DNA of 64,000 nucleotides from contig NZ_UGOD01000001.1 of the NCBI RefSeq assembly GCF_900461525.1, positions 3,020,001 to 3,084,000 on the forward strand. The letters are read 5' to 3'. The stretch's first letter is position 1. Each line of letters begins with the position of its first letter. The position numbers and the translations under genes are program-made. Under the pieces are notes generated by a model, which worked only from the letters and a program-made list of their open reading frames with translations, made no database searches and was not told where the DNA came from. Source of the stretch: Legionella busanensis (lineage in GTDB: Bacteria; Pseudomonadota; Gammaproteobacteria; Legionellales; Legionellaceae). Shown here one piece after another: positions 30,728 to 39,097 of the stretch.

Positions 30728-32029
30728 TTAATCTTCCAAATTCTTCCCATACGTTTCTTTTAAACCAAATAAACCGAGTAAAGCAATAATAAGGCCAATA
30801 GGTAACATACAAGCCGCGAACTGATAATCACCTAAAGAATAGACAGGAATATTATTTAAAAATTTAACTTCGCCATGGTGAATTAAAAGGTAGCTATATA
30901 AATTTTGATAAAGAATATAGCCTCCTTGTACTAAGACAGATACAGAACTTATTGCGGTCGCAGTCATATTACTAGGGCTACTTTCTGCAACAACAGCATA
31001 ACTTATAATTTGTGCTGCTGTAAAAAATCCCAATAAGAAAAACAGAACCTTCATCATTTGCGCAGTTAGCGGAAAATATAATATTAGGCAAAGGGTTAAT
31101 AACGATAGCAATGCTGCGATTTTCATTGGTAAAATGCGCAGTCCTCGTTTGTCAGATAACCAACCAATAAATGGGCCTCCTAAGATAGCGCCTAAAAACA
31201 ACATTGAGTTAATAACGGCTGCATCTTCTTTTGTTATATCTAATCGTTGCATTAAATATAAAGAACCCATCATTGCACCAAAAACAGCAATCGCCATATT
31301 CATCAAGCTTGCATACAAAGCAGCACGCATATTTTGACTATTTAAATAAGTTTGCCTCGCGATTCTTAATAACTCTTTTCCATTTTTTACTGCTACCGGC
31401 GGATTACTATTTTTTTTATCAACAATACCAAAATACATAATAATAAGCATACCTAAGCCAAGCCAGCCTACTTGTAATAGTGAATCTCGCCAACCAATCT
31501 GCCCTACCAATTTAGCTAAGGGATATTGCGCTAACATGCCACCAGTCATAGCAATAGTGACAATGACCCCAGTGATCATAGCCATTCGCCTTGGTGGAAA
31601 CCAACGTGAGGCAATACGAACAGGGCCAAGAAAACAAAAGGCACTACCAATCCCTGTTATAAATCGACACAGTAATGCCAAATAAAAAGAGTGGGCGTAT
31701 GCCAAAATAAATGTACTTAATATACAAAGTAACATTGCCACTAAAATTGTATTTTTAGCAGAATATCTATCAAGAACAACACCAGCTACAAGTAGAAAAA
31801 CAACATTTGATAAATAATAAATACTTGATAAATAAGCCATTTTATCGGCTTGGATATGAAAGTCTTGCATAATATTATCGGCAATAGAAGCAAACATATT
31901 ACCTTGAATACACTCGTAAAAGAAAAATAATGAAGCACTAAAGCAAACAATCCATGGCCATAACTTACTACCAAAATTAGCTACTTGATTAGATTCTTGT
32001 GCGATGTGCATTACATTTTCCTCTATCAT
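30728..32029 (-). CDS. MFS transporter linked to deoB (copy 2)
   Basis: A 433-residue, 12-helix MFS protein. It has VVLDRYSAKNTI after helix 2 and GWLSDKRGLRILP between helices 8 and 9. It is encoded 20 bp after a paralogous MFS and 3 bp before deoB, so all three are almost certainly one operon. The family is the same large MFS group as the 14.6-17.2 kb pair. A nucleoside or (deoxy)ribose-derivative substrate is suggested only by deoB. Confidence 0.8.
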   Translation of the reverse strand: MIEENVMHIAQESNQVANFGSKLWPWIVCFSASLFFFYECIQGNMFASIADNIMQDFHIQADKMAYLSSIYYLSNVVFLLVAGVVLDRYSAKNTILVAMLLCILSTFILAYAHSFYLALLCRFITGIGSAFCFLGPVRIASRWFPPRRMAMITGVIVTIAMTGGMLAQYPLAKLVGQIGWRDSLLQVGWLGLGMLIIMYFGIVDKKNSNPPVAVKNGKELLRIARQTYLNSQNMRAALYASLMNMAIAVFGAMMGSLYLMQRLDITKEDAAVINSMLFLGAILGGPFIGWLSDKRGLRILPMKIAALLSLLTLCLILYFPLTAQMMKVLFFLLGFFTAAQIISYAVVAESSPSNMTATAISSVSVLVQGGYILYQNLYSYLLIHHGEVKFLNNIPVYSLGDYQFAACMLPIGLIIALLGLFGLKETYGKNLED

Positions 32030-32049
32030 TGCCTTGTTGATTCCGCTAA

Positions 32050-33324
32050 CTATTCTTTGCCTTTACAATTTGTTTCCTTAGCTAATAACACTGCAACCAG
32101 TCCAGCGATAGCAGTCAAGGGAAACATCCACATGGCGTATTGAAAATCAGCAATAGAATACTGATTACTAGCTAAACCCGCGTGGTGTTGCATTAGCATA
32201 CCAAATAAGACTTGTCCCATTCCTCCTCCGCCCATTATTAGGACAGAGGCAAGCCCTGTTGCAGCGCCTGTGTTGTCCTTTCCATTGCTTTCTGCGATTA
32301 AAGGATAGCTAATTACTTGCGTACTGGTAAAAAAGCCTAACGTAAAAAAGAGAATACTTAATTGTAATTGGGTAAGTCTAATACCTAAAAAGAAAGGCAA
32401 TACAGTAATTAAAGTAATTAATGCGCCTAATATCATAAGTGGCTTACGTTTACCTTGATGATCAGATAGCCAGCCTGCAAGAGGACAGCCAATAATACTG
32501 CCAATAAATATTAAACTTACAATATTGCTCGCCGCAAACCCTGAGACTTGATGAACCACTTCTAAATAACTTGCACCCCAAAGTGCACACAAAACCATGA
32601 TAGGTAAATTTAGGAAAGAAGTATAAAGTCCTGCCAACCAGTTTTGCCGATTTTTTAGAGCCCGTATAAAACTCGATAAAATATGTGTCTGTATGTCACT
32701 CTTTCTTATTGCTCTTCCCTTAGGGCTATCTTGAACAATAATAGCAATCCATCCTAATAACAATATACCTAAAGCACCATCAAGCAATAAAGAATTACGC
32801 CAACCATATAATTCATTTAACCGGGCAAATGGCGTATGAGCCATCATGCCACCTAAAAAAGCCATGGTTACGAGTAAACCAATTACAAATGCTTGTCTTC
32901 GAGGCGGGAACCAACGAGAGACTAAAACAACGCAAGATAAGAAACAAAATGCATTACCTATCCCAGACAGAAAATGAAAAAAACAAGCCCAATAAAAAGA
33001 ATTAGTTAAAGCAAAACCAAAGGTACCTATAACGCATAAAAACATCGCAATAAGAATAACAAGACGGGTTGAGAATCGATCTAAAATAATTCCCGCTGGC
33101 AGTAAGAAAAGGATATCAGCCCACAAATAAGTACTAGACATCCAACTAAGTTCAGTAGCATCTAGATGAAAGTCATGGCGAAGAGGTAAATTGATTACAT
33201 CAAAAATATTAAGTTGAAAAAACTCATAAAAGAAAAACAGGCCAGCTGATAAACAAACAAGCCATGCCGTGATACTATTTCGAGGTAAAACATCGCCCGC
33301 ATCAATTGTCACTGAACTAGACAA
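32050..33324 (-). CDS. MFS transporter linked to deoB (copy 1)
   Basis: A 424-residue, 12-helix MFS protein and the first gene of the MFS-MFS-deoB operon. Motif A-like loops are GIILDRFSTRLVI and GWLSDHQGKRKPL. It shares the WFPPRRQAFVIG segment with the second copy (WFPPRRMAMITG), showing recent common ancestry. It is probably an importer of the same class of substrate as its neighbour; specificity is unknown. Confidence 0.8.
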   Translation of the reverse strand: MSSSVTIDAGDVLPRNSITAWLVCLSAGLFFFYEFFQLNIFDVINLPLRHDFHLDATELSWMSSTYLWADILFLLPAGIILDRFSTRLVILIAMFLCVIGTFGFALTNSFYWACFFHFLSGIGNAFCFLSCVVLVSRWFPPRRQAFVIGLLVTMAFLGGMMAHTPFARLNELYGWRNSLLLDGALGILLLGWIAIIVQDSPKGRAIRKSDIQTHILSSFIRALKNRQNWLAGLYTSFLNLPIMVLCALWGASYLEVVHQVSGFAASNIVSLIFIGSIIGCPLAGWLSDHQGKRKPLMILGALITLITVLPFFLGIRLTQLQLSILFFTLGFFTSTQVISYPLIAESNGKDNTGAATGLASVLIMGGGGMGQVLFGMLMQHHAGLASNQYSIADFQYAMWMFPLTAIAGLVAVLLAKETNCKGKE

Positions 33325-33634
33325 TAGCTACTCCTTCGCATGGTCTGCAAAAATTGGCCAGCATTATATCAAATCACCATTAAATTTGGTATCTTTTTTG
33401 AACAAAAAAATGATTAGCCAAAATTACTCTTTAACGCATAAAAATTTTTTCTAAGTTAATAATCTTTATATAATAAAAATTCTAATTTGTTAATGATTAA
33501 ATCAGCTAAGGTTTGCATGTTGAAAGAAGTTAACCATTATATATCACCTTTAGTACTTCTTGTATTCGCTTTGATATAGCCAAACCTGCCTTGATCACTT
33601 ATAGTGATTAAAGTTTAATTTATAAGGATGACTG
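33325..33634. other. Divergent intergenic region MFS operon / alcohol dehydrogenase
   Basis: A+T-rich DNA between two divergent transcription units. The dehydrogenase ATG at 33635 is preceded by AAGGATGA. I see no repeat, tRNA or obvious operator. Confidence 0.35.
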
Positions 33635-34687
33635 ATGATAAAAGCAAAAGGTTATGCCGCCGAAACCGCTAAAGCACCCCTAAAGCCTTTTTCTTTTGAA
33701 CGCCGCGATGTTGGTGATTATGATATTCTAATCGATATTCACTATTGTGGTATTTGCCACTCTGATATTCATCAAGCGCGCGACGAATGGGGAGGTTCTT
33801 TATTTCCTATGGTGCCTGGGCATGAAATTGTTGGTACAGTTGCCGAAGTTGGTTCAGCTGTCACTAAATTTAAAGAAGGAGATAAAGTAGCTGTTGGTTG
33901 CTTTGTCGATTCTTGTAGACACTGTGAGCCTTGCGAGAGTCACATTGAACAATTTTGTATAGAAGGCCCCACATCAACATATAATAGTATGGAGCGTGAT
34001 GGCAGTCGGACTACACAAGGTGGATATTCCAATTGCATCGTGGTTAATGAACATTTTGTTTTGCATCTTCCTGATAACCTTCCTATGGCAGCAGCAGCAC
34101 CGTTATTATGTGCTGGTATAACCTTATATTCTCCTTTACACCACTGGCAGGCGGGACCTAATAAAAAAGTTGCTATTGTAGGCCTAGGTGGCCTTGGACA
34201 TATGGGTATTAAATTAGCGCATGCAATGGGAGCTGAGGTCTCTGCCCTAAGTCATTCACCTTCTAAAGAAAAAGATGCAAAACGCCTTGGTGCTGATAAT
34301 TTTTATGCTTTAACTGACGATGAAGCGTTTCGTAAGTTACATAATTCATTTGATCTTATTATCAATACCGTTTCTGCACCTATCGATTGGAATAAATATT
34401 TACAACTATTAAAATTAGATGGAACCATGGTTATGGTTGGTGTACCAGAAAAAAATATTCCTGTTAGTGCAATGACTTTAATCGGAAATCGGCGAAGTTT
34501 AGCAGGTTCATTAGTTGGTGGTATTAAAGAAACACAAGAGATGTTAGATTTTTGTAGCAAACACAATATAACATCTGATATTGAAATGATTCCTATTCAA
34601 CAAGTTAATGAAGCTTATGAGCGGGTACTTAAGAGTGATGTACGTTACCGCTTCGTTATTGATATGGCCTCCCTTAAAAACGATTAA
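33635..34687 (+). CDS. NAD(P)-dependent zinc alcohol dehydrogenase, YahK/CAD-like
   Basis: A 350-residue medium-chain dehydrogenase. The catalytic zinc ligands appear in CGICHSDIH and GHEIVG, the structural zinc Cys cluster in CRHCEPCESHIEQFC, and the nucleotide-binding loop is GLGGLGHMGIKLAHAMG. This layout is typical of cinnamyl-alcohol/aldehyde reductases that use NADPH. It may reduce aldehydes such as the acetaldehyde made by the pyruvate decarboxylase 6 kb away, but they are not in one operon. A terminator follows immediately. Confidence 0.87.
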   Translation: MIKAKGYAAETAKAPLKPFSFERRDVGDYDILIDIHYCGICHSDIHQARDEWGGSLFPMVPGHEIVGTVAEVGSAVTKFKEGDKVAVGCFVDSCRHCEPCESHIEQFCIEGPTSTYNSMERDGSRTTQGGYSNCIVVNEHFVLHLPDNLPMAAAAPLLCAGITLYSPLHHWQAGPNKKVAIVGLGGLGHMGIKLAHAMGAEVSALSHSPSKEKDAKRLGADNFYALTDDEAFRKLHNSFDLIINTVSAPIDWNKYLQLLKLDGTMVMVGVPEKNIPVSAMTLIGNRRSLAGSLVGGIKETQEMLDFCSKHNITSDIEMIPIQQVNEAYERVLKSDVRYRFVIDMASLKND

Positions 34688-35952
34688 ATTTTGTCATTAA
34701 CCGCAAGTGTTTCATTTACTTGCGGTTTTACTAAAGTAAGCGATATGCAAGCTAGGCAGGCAACTACAATTAAATAAAAAGCAGGTGCTGTGCTTATCCC
34801 TGTGTAATAAATAAGAGAAAATGAAATAAATGGCGTTAAACCACCAAAGAAAGCAAACCCTAAATTATAACTAACGGCAATCCCACTATAACGAATAGAC
34901 GTTGGATATAGCCTACTTAGAAAACCAGGAATGATACCCGCCGAAAGTCCCATTAAAACTGCACTTAGTAATAGGGATACGATGTAATAGGAAGTTAAAT
35001 AAGCATAAATAGCAAAAATAGGATAAGCTAATACTATTAATAAAACACTAAGAATTAAAATTAACTTTTTAGTATGAAATTTATCACTAAGATAACCAAA
35101 AGGTACAGCAAGGCAAGAACCTAGAGCTACGGCTGCAGTGCGCTCCCAGAGATAAGTAGTCGCAGATAAATTTAATATTTCTTTAAAATAAGCAGGAATA
35201 AATAAAAAAAGAGAGGTAATAATGGCAGCACAAAGTGCCGTAAGTAAAGCGCCATTAAGCGTATTCTTACCTTGCTGTTTTATCACTGTTAAAAGAGGAA
35301 ATTTTTCTGTTTGTTTTTCAATTGCTTGAAATTGCAATGATTCATATAAATTGCGCCGCATTCTATAACTAAACAAGCCCATTATACCGCCAACAATAAA
35401 TGGTAATCTAAACCCATATGCTTGCATTTGCATATCATTAAACGAACTTACAATAATGGCATAAACGACTGAGCCTATAACAATACCCATTGTTAAAGCA
35501 CAAAAAATTATGCCACAAGCAAGTCCCCTTTGTTCCGGTATAGACTCACTGACATAGGTGATAGCACCCGGTATTTCCCCGCCAACAGATAAACCTTGTA
35601 AAATTCGAAAAATTAATACTAGTATTGGTGCACTTAGTCCTATTTGATTATAAGTAGGCGTACAGCCTATCCCCAAGGTAGCTATAGCCATTAAAAAAAT
35701 AGAGATAGTAAATGTGCTTTTTCTACCAAAGCGATCACCAAAATGACCAAAGATAATGCCACCAATTGGCCGCACAATGTAACCAATAGCAAAAGTAGCA
35801 AAAGTAATGATTAAACTAACAAGAGGATGAGTTACTGGGAAGAAGACGGCAGCCAAATAACTTGCAAACAGGGCGTAAATAATAAAATCATAAAATTCTA
35901 AGACTCCGCCTAAGCTTGAGAGAAATAATAGTCTTTTTTGGTTATTAGTCAT
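34684..35952 (-). CDS. MFS metabolite:H+ symporter, ProP/MHS type
   Basis: A 422-residue, 12-helix protein. FYDFIIYALFASYLAAVFFP in helix 1 and FGHFGDRFGRKSTF after helix 2 are MHS-family signatures, as is GGEIPGAITYVSE. Relatives carry proline, betaine, citrate or alpha-ketoglutarate. Its 3' end overlaps the stop of the convergent dehydrogenase by 4 bp and contains that gene's terminator. Osmolyte or dicarboxylate uptake is plausible but not decided. Confidence 0.82.
   Translation of the reverse strand: MTNNQKRLLFLSSLGGVLEFYDFIIYALFASYLAAVFFPVTHPLVSLIITFATFAIGYIVRPIGGIIFGHFGDRFGRKSTFTISIFLMAIATLGIGCTPTYNQIGLSAPILVLIFRILQGLSVGGEIPGAITYVSESIPEQRGLACGIIFCALTMGIVIGSVVYAIIVSSFNDMQMQAYGFRLPFIVGGIMGLFSYRMRRNLYESLQFQAIEKQTEKFPLLTVIKQQGKNTLNGALLTALCAAIITSLFLFIPAYFKEILNLSATTYLWERTAAVALGSCLAVPFGYLSDKFHTKKLILILSVLLIVLAYPIFAIYAYLTSYYIVSLLLSAVLMGLSAGIIPGFLSRLYPTSIRYSGIAVSYNLGFAFFGGLTPFISFSLIYYTGISTAPAFYLIVVACLACISLTLVKPQVNETLAVNDKI
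34699..34730 (+). terminator. Rho-independent terminator of adh, inside convergent gene
   Basis: AACCGCAAGT (34699-34708) and its exact complement ACTTGCGGTT (34718-34727) form a 10-bp stem with a 9-nt loop followed by TTTA. It serves the plus-strand dehydrogenase but lies in the last codons of the minus-strand MFS gene. Confidence 0.8.
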
Positions 35953-35969
35953 ATATTCCTATATTTATA

Positions 35970-37145
35970 TTAAGTTCCTTTTATTAAAGACAAATTGGCA
36001 GGTTTAACTTGAAAACTTTTCCAATTGGGTACAAGTATCATCTGTTTTATAACAGAATCAATTAACTTGTTACTTAATAAAACTAGTATTATTAAAAGAA
36101 AAATAATGTAGCGGTTTAAATAATACCAAAAACCTTGTTGTTGCGGCTCAACAATATAATTATTTTGTAGCCAATTAGATATAGCAATACATATCGGTAA
36201 ATAAATTAAAACAATAATTTCAGCAAAAATGCGTGTTTCCGCAACCAAGCCTACACCTAATAAGCCTAAAAAATAAAAAAAAGTAATATAGCGAATACGT
36301 CGATATTTTAATGGAATGTAGTCATAAAAAGTAAACCAAAACAAAGGCAATCCTGCGAAGGCAAAGATAAACATAAAAATATTTTGATCGGCAAAAAGCC
36401 ACTGCATATTTACTGAAAAATTAGTTACTGAAGTATCATATCGATACCAGTAGGTGTATAAGCCTGATAAATTTAAAACCAAGTAATAAAGCCATAAACG
36501 AGCCAAAATATAAGCGCCTAAGCATGAAAAAAAGGGGACTAATAATTTGGATATGTCTTTACAGGAACGCAGATATAGAGCTGGAATTAAAAGAACAATT
36601 AAAATACTGCTCTCACGGTTTAGAGTTGCAAAAAAAACACATACTATTAGCCAAAACCAATTTTTTTTTAAACATAAATACAGACCAAGAATAATAAAAA
36701 ATAGTGACGGTGTGTCATAAGGATAAAAAATAGCCGCGGCCCCGCCTTGTAAAGTAAATCGATAATTAATAATGGTACATAACGGTAACAAAAGGAAAAA
36801 AAGCCAGCTGAGCAAAAGGGCTAATTTATTATTAAACTCTAACTGTAATAATTTTTGTAAGGCGAAAAATGTTAAAATAACGAATAAAAGCTCTAAAAGA
36901 AAAAAAATTTCATGAGCCTGTAATGAAATCACGCTTGATATCAAGCGTGCTATGAATGGAACAAGCTGACGTTGGGCAAAAGGCAGTGGGACTGTAAAAT
37001 CTAGCCAACTTTCTAGAGGAATTTGATAATAAAGACCCGTTAATTTTACATGAATATAAGCATATCCTAGTAATAAGACACTCGTAATAAACCAACATTT
37101 ATAACGAAAGATATCTCTATTTAGACCTTTCGATTCTTGCACCAT
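35970..37145 (-). CDS. Polytopic membrane protein, GT-C-like, unknown
   Basis: A 391-residue protein with about ten hydrophobic helices. The motif FATLNRESSILIVLLIPALY resembles the NRE segment seen in membrane-embedded GT-C-type glycosyltransferase-like proteins, and an aromatic-rich loop (SGLYTYWYRYDTS) follows. No canonical catalytic Asp-Glu pair is evident. It starts 17 bp upstream of the MHS transporter gene in the same direction, so co-transcription is likely. A role in envelope glycan or lipid modification is only a possibility. Confidence 0.5.
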   Translation of the reverse strand: MVQESKGLNRDIFRYKCWFITSVLLLGYAYIHVKLTGLYYQIPLESWLDFTVPLPFAQRQLVPFIARLISSVISLQAHEIFFLLELLFVILTFFALQKLLQLEFNNKLALLLSWLFFLLLPLCTIINYRFTLQGGAAAIFYPYDTPSLFFIILGLYLCLKKNWFWLIVCVFFATLNRESSILIVLLIPALYLRSCKDISKLLVPFFSCLGAYILARLWLYYLVLNLSGLYTYWYRYDTSVTNFSVNMQWLFADQNIFMFIFAFAGLPLFWFTFYDYIPLKYRRIRYITFFYFLGLLGVGLVAETRIFAEIIVLIYLPICIAISNWLQNNYIVEPQQQGFWYYLNRYIIFLLIILVLLSNKLIDSVIKQMILVPNWKSFQVKPANLSLIKGT

Positions 37146-37575
37146 AGTTTAATCCTAAATTCCTTTTCCCATAGCATAGAGTAAATAAATTAGTTTTTTG
37201 GGCTTGGCCTCAAATTGATAATAAGTGAAATGAATCTTATGAGGAATCATTGTCCTTCCCACCTAGGCCAGAAGCTATTTCTTAAACATCACCCTAGTTT
37301 GTTTGAAATGGACTCCCACCTATGCCGGACCGACAAATTCACTTACTCTATTAATCAGAGGTCACACCTAGTTTTTCTCAGAAAAGCTTAGCTTTAATAA
37401 CTAAATTTAAATTAATAATTAATTACTTAGTGGTTTGTATGATAGGTAATTTAATATCCTATAGTAAATCAAACATAAATAGCAGAATTTATCTTACTTG
37501 TAATTACAATAGTAAAATATTTCTTTTTATAAAGAGATATGTTATTGCTTAGCGAAAAATTTGACGGCAAATAAT
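37146..37575. other. Intergenic region with decayed repeat traces
   Basis: Two short similar blocks, TCCCACCTAGGCCAGA near 37258 and TCCCACCTATGCCGGA near 37312, look like remnants of an extragenic palindrome. Otherwise A+T-rich, with nothing recognised. Confidence 0.3.
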
Positions 37576-38535
37576 ATGATTAACTTAAAAAATTACTTTA
37601 AAAAGATAAATGTAAGTGAAAAACCTTTCGTCTCTTTAACTAACAAAGAGCAGCTTGAATTTCTAGAGCAAATTTATTTTGCGCATTTAAAAACGTTTCC
37701 TTATGAGAATTTTCAATTAAGAGTTATCGCTAAGCAACATCTTTTAAAACGACAATCATTAAATTTTTTTAGTTATGACATGTTACTTACAGGTAATCAA
37801 GGCGGCTACTGTTGTCAAACAGCCATGCTTCTATATGACGCTTTAACGCAAATTGGTTTTTCTGTAAAACCTTATATAGGGCGTATATTAAATGGGGCTC
37901 CAGTCAATGATCCAAAAATCCTAGAATTACCTCCCACCCATATGCTTTTAGTTGTACGCATTGAAAATCAAGAATTTTTTCTTGATCCAGGACTTGGCTC
38001 AAGTGCACCAAGGCAGCCCATCTTAATTACAAATTCAGAACAACTAGTTAGTCAATATCCTGATCAATATAAACTTTACCCAATAGGCAACTTTTATGTC
38101 CTTGAACGACAAATCGATGGCAATTGGACGAGGTTACTGCAAACCGATTTACAAGAAGCAAGTATAAAACAGTTACAAAATAACTTATTAAAACTTGAAC
38201 GCCACCCTTCTATTTTACCAATTCGTGATGAAAAAACATTAGTGGGTATCATAACCAATGAAGGCCGCAAAGTTTTAATATGGGATGTTGCCTCTAATGA
38301 ATTAAAGTTTTCAAAACAAATAGGTGAACTCTACATTAAAGAAACGCTCTCGGATTTCAAAATTGGGCAAAGAAAGTTAGTTGATGAGTTTAATATTCAT
38401 TATATTTCTGTATCTGCTTTAGAAGATTTTTGTAAAAAAATTATTTTACCAAAACCTATTCGTCCTTGGGAAATTAATTTACCTATTGAGGAAACAGAAC
38501 TGGCAAGTTTAGAAAAAAACTTAAATTTTACATGA
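37576..38535 (+). CDS. Arylamine N-acetyltransferase-family protein
   Basis: A protein of about 319 residues of the NAT family, which transfers acetyl from CoA to arylamines or hydrazines. The Cys-His-Asp triad is visible: C79 in NQGGYCCQTA, H122 in PPTHMLLVV, and D137 in FFLDPGLGS. The usual RGGxC motif reads QGGYC, so the Arg is replaced. ATG 37576 gives the familiar MINLKNYFKKI start; the open frame extends to a TTG at 37561. It is longer than the ~280-residue norm because of a C-terminal extension. Confidence 0.8.
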   Translation: MINLKNYFKKINVSEKPFVSLTNKEQLEFLEQIYFAHLKTFPYENFQLRVIAKQHLLKRQSLNFFSYDMLLTGNQGGYCCQTAMLLYDALTQIGFSVKPYIGRILNGAPVNDPKILELPPTHMLLVVRIENQEFFLDPGLGSSAPRQPILITNSEQLVSQYPDQYKLYPIGNFYVLERQIDGNWTRLLQTDLQEASIKQLQNNLLKLERHPSILPIRDEKTLVGIITNEGRKVLIWDVASNELKFSKQIGELYIKETLSDFKIGQRKLVDEFNIHYISVSALEDFCKKIILPKPIRPWEINLPIEETELASLEKNLNFT

Positions 38536-38630
38536 TAAGATAGTTCATTAGAAATTAAGCTGCAAGAGTATATTATAGAGATAAGTAACTTTTAAACTTA
38601 AGCTCTTATTTTCTTCTAAGCTAAATATAA

Positions 38631-38846
38631 TTAGTCAGGAGGCCGCGGTTTTTCTTTAGGCCCATTTAAGTAAATGAGGTAGTTAAATAAACTATCTACT
38701 GTTTTAAGTTTCTTAGTTGAGATTAATACATCTTCTAAATTTCTTCTATATTCCCTATTTTTTAATAAGCTTCCAATCGTTGCTATAAATCCAGGATCTC
38801 TTTTCAAAATTTCTGCATTTTCTTTGATTGAAAGACAATTTATCAA
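38631..38846 (-). CDS. Short ORF, doubtful or gene remnant
   Basis: A 71-codon frame with only TTG as start, immediately preceded by an in-frame TGA. The product is charged and helical (IGSLLKNREYRRNLEDVLIS) and ends GPKEKPRPPD. It could be the 3' remnant of a larger gene or not be coding. No family was recognised. Confidence 0.3.
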   Translation of the reverse strand: MINCLSIKENAEILKRDPGFIATIGSLLKNREYRRNLEDVLISTKKLKTVDSLFNYLIYLNGPKEKPRPPD

Positions 38847-39036
38847 TCACAGGCCGTAGCGCATCAGTATACCAAGGCATAATAATTTGTTAGACCGTCA
38901 CAACATATATTTATTTTAGTACAACTAAACGTTGCTGCCTTAAAATTGAGCATCCCTTAATGCACGCATTAAGTTTGACAGCAATTTTGATATCTACTCG
39001 ATTAATGCAGCAAAAATTTAAGCTAAATTAATCTAA

Positions 39037-39068
39037 TTAATAATTTCTTAATAATTTGTTTTTATAAT
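39037..39068 (+). promoter_or_regulatory. PmrA-like tandem repeat over a consensus -10 box
   Basis: TTAATAATTTC (39037-39047) is directly followed by TTAATAATTTG (39048-39058): two half-sites one helical turn apart. Five bp later stands a perfect TATAAT (39063-39068), 30 bp before the effector-like ORF. The spacing puts the repeat over the -35 region, as for OmpR-family activators; the half-site resembles the published Legionella PmrA box TTAATATT. Confidence 0.6.
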
Positions 39069-39097
39069 GAGCGGAATGTCTCTGATTTAGCTGCACC

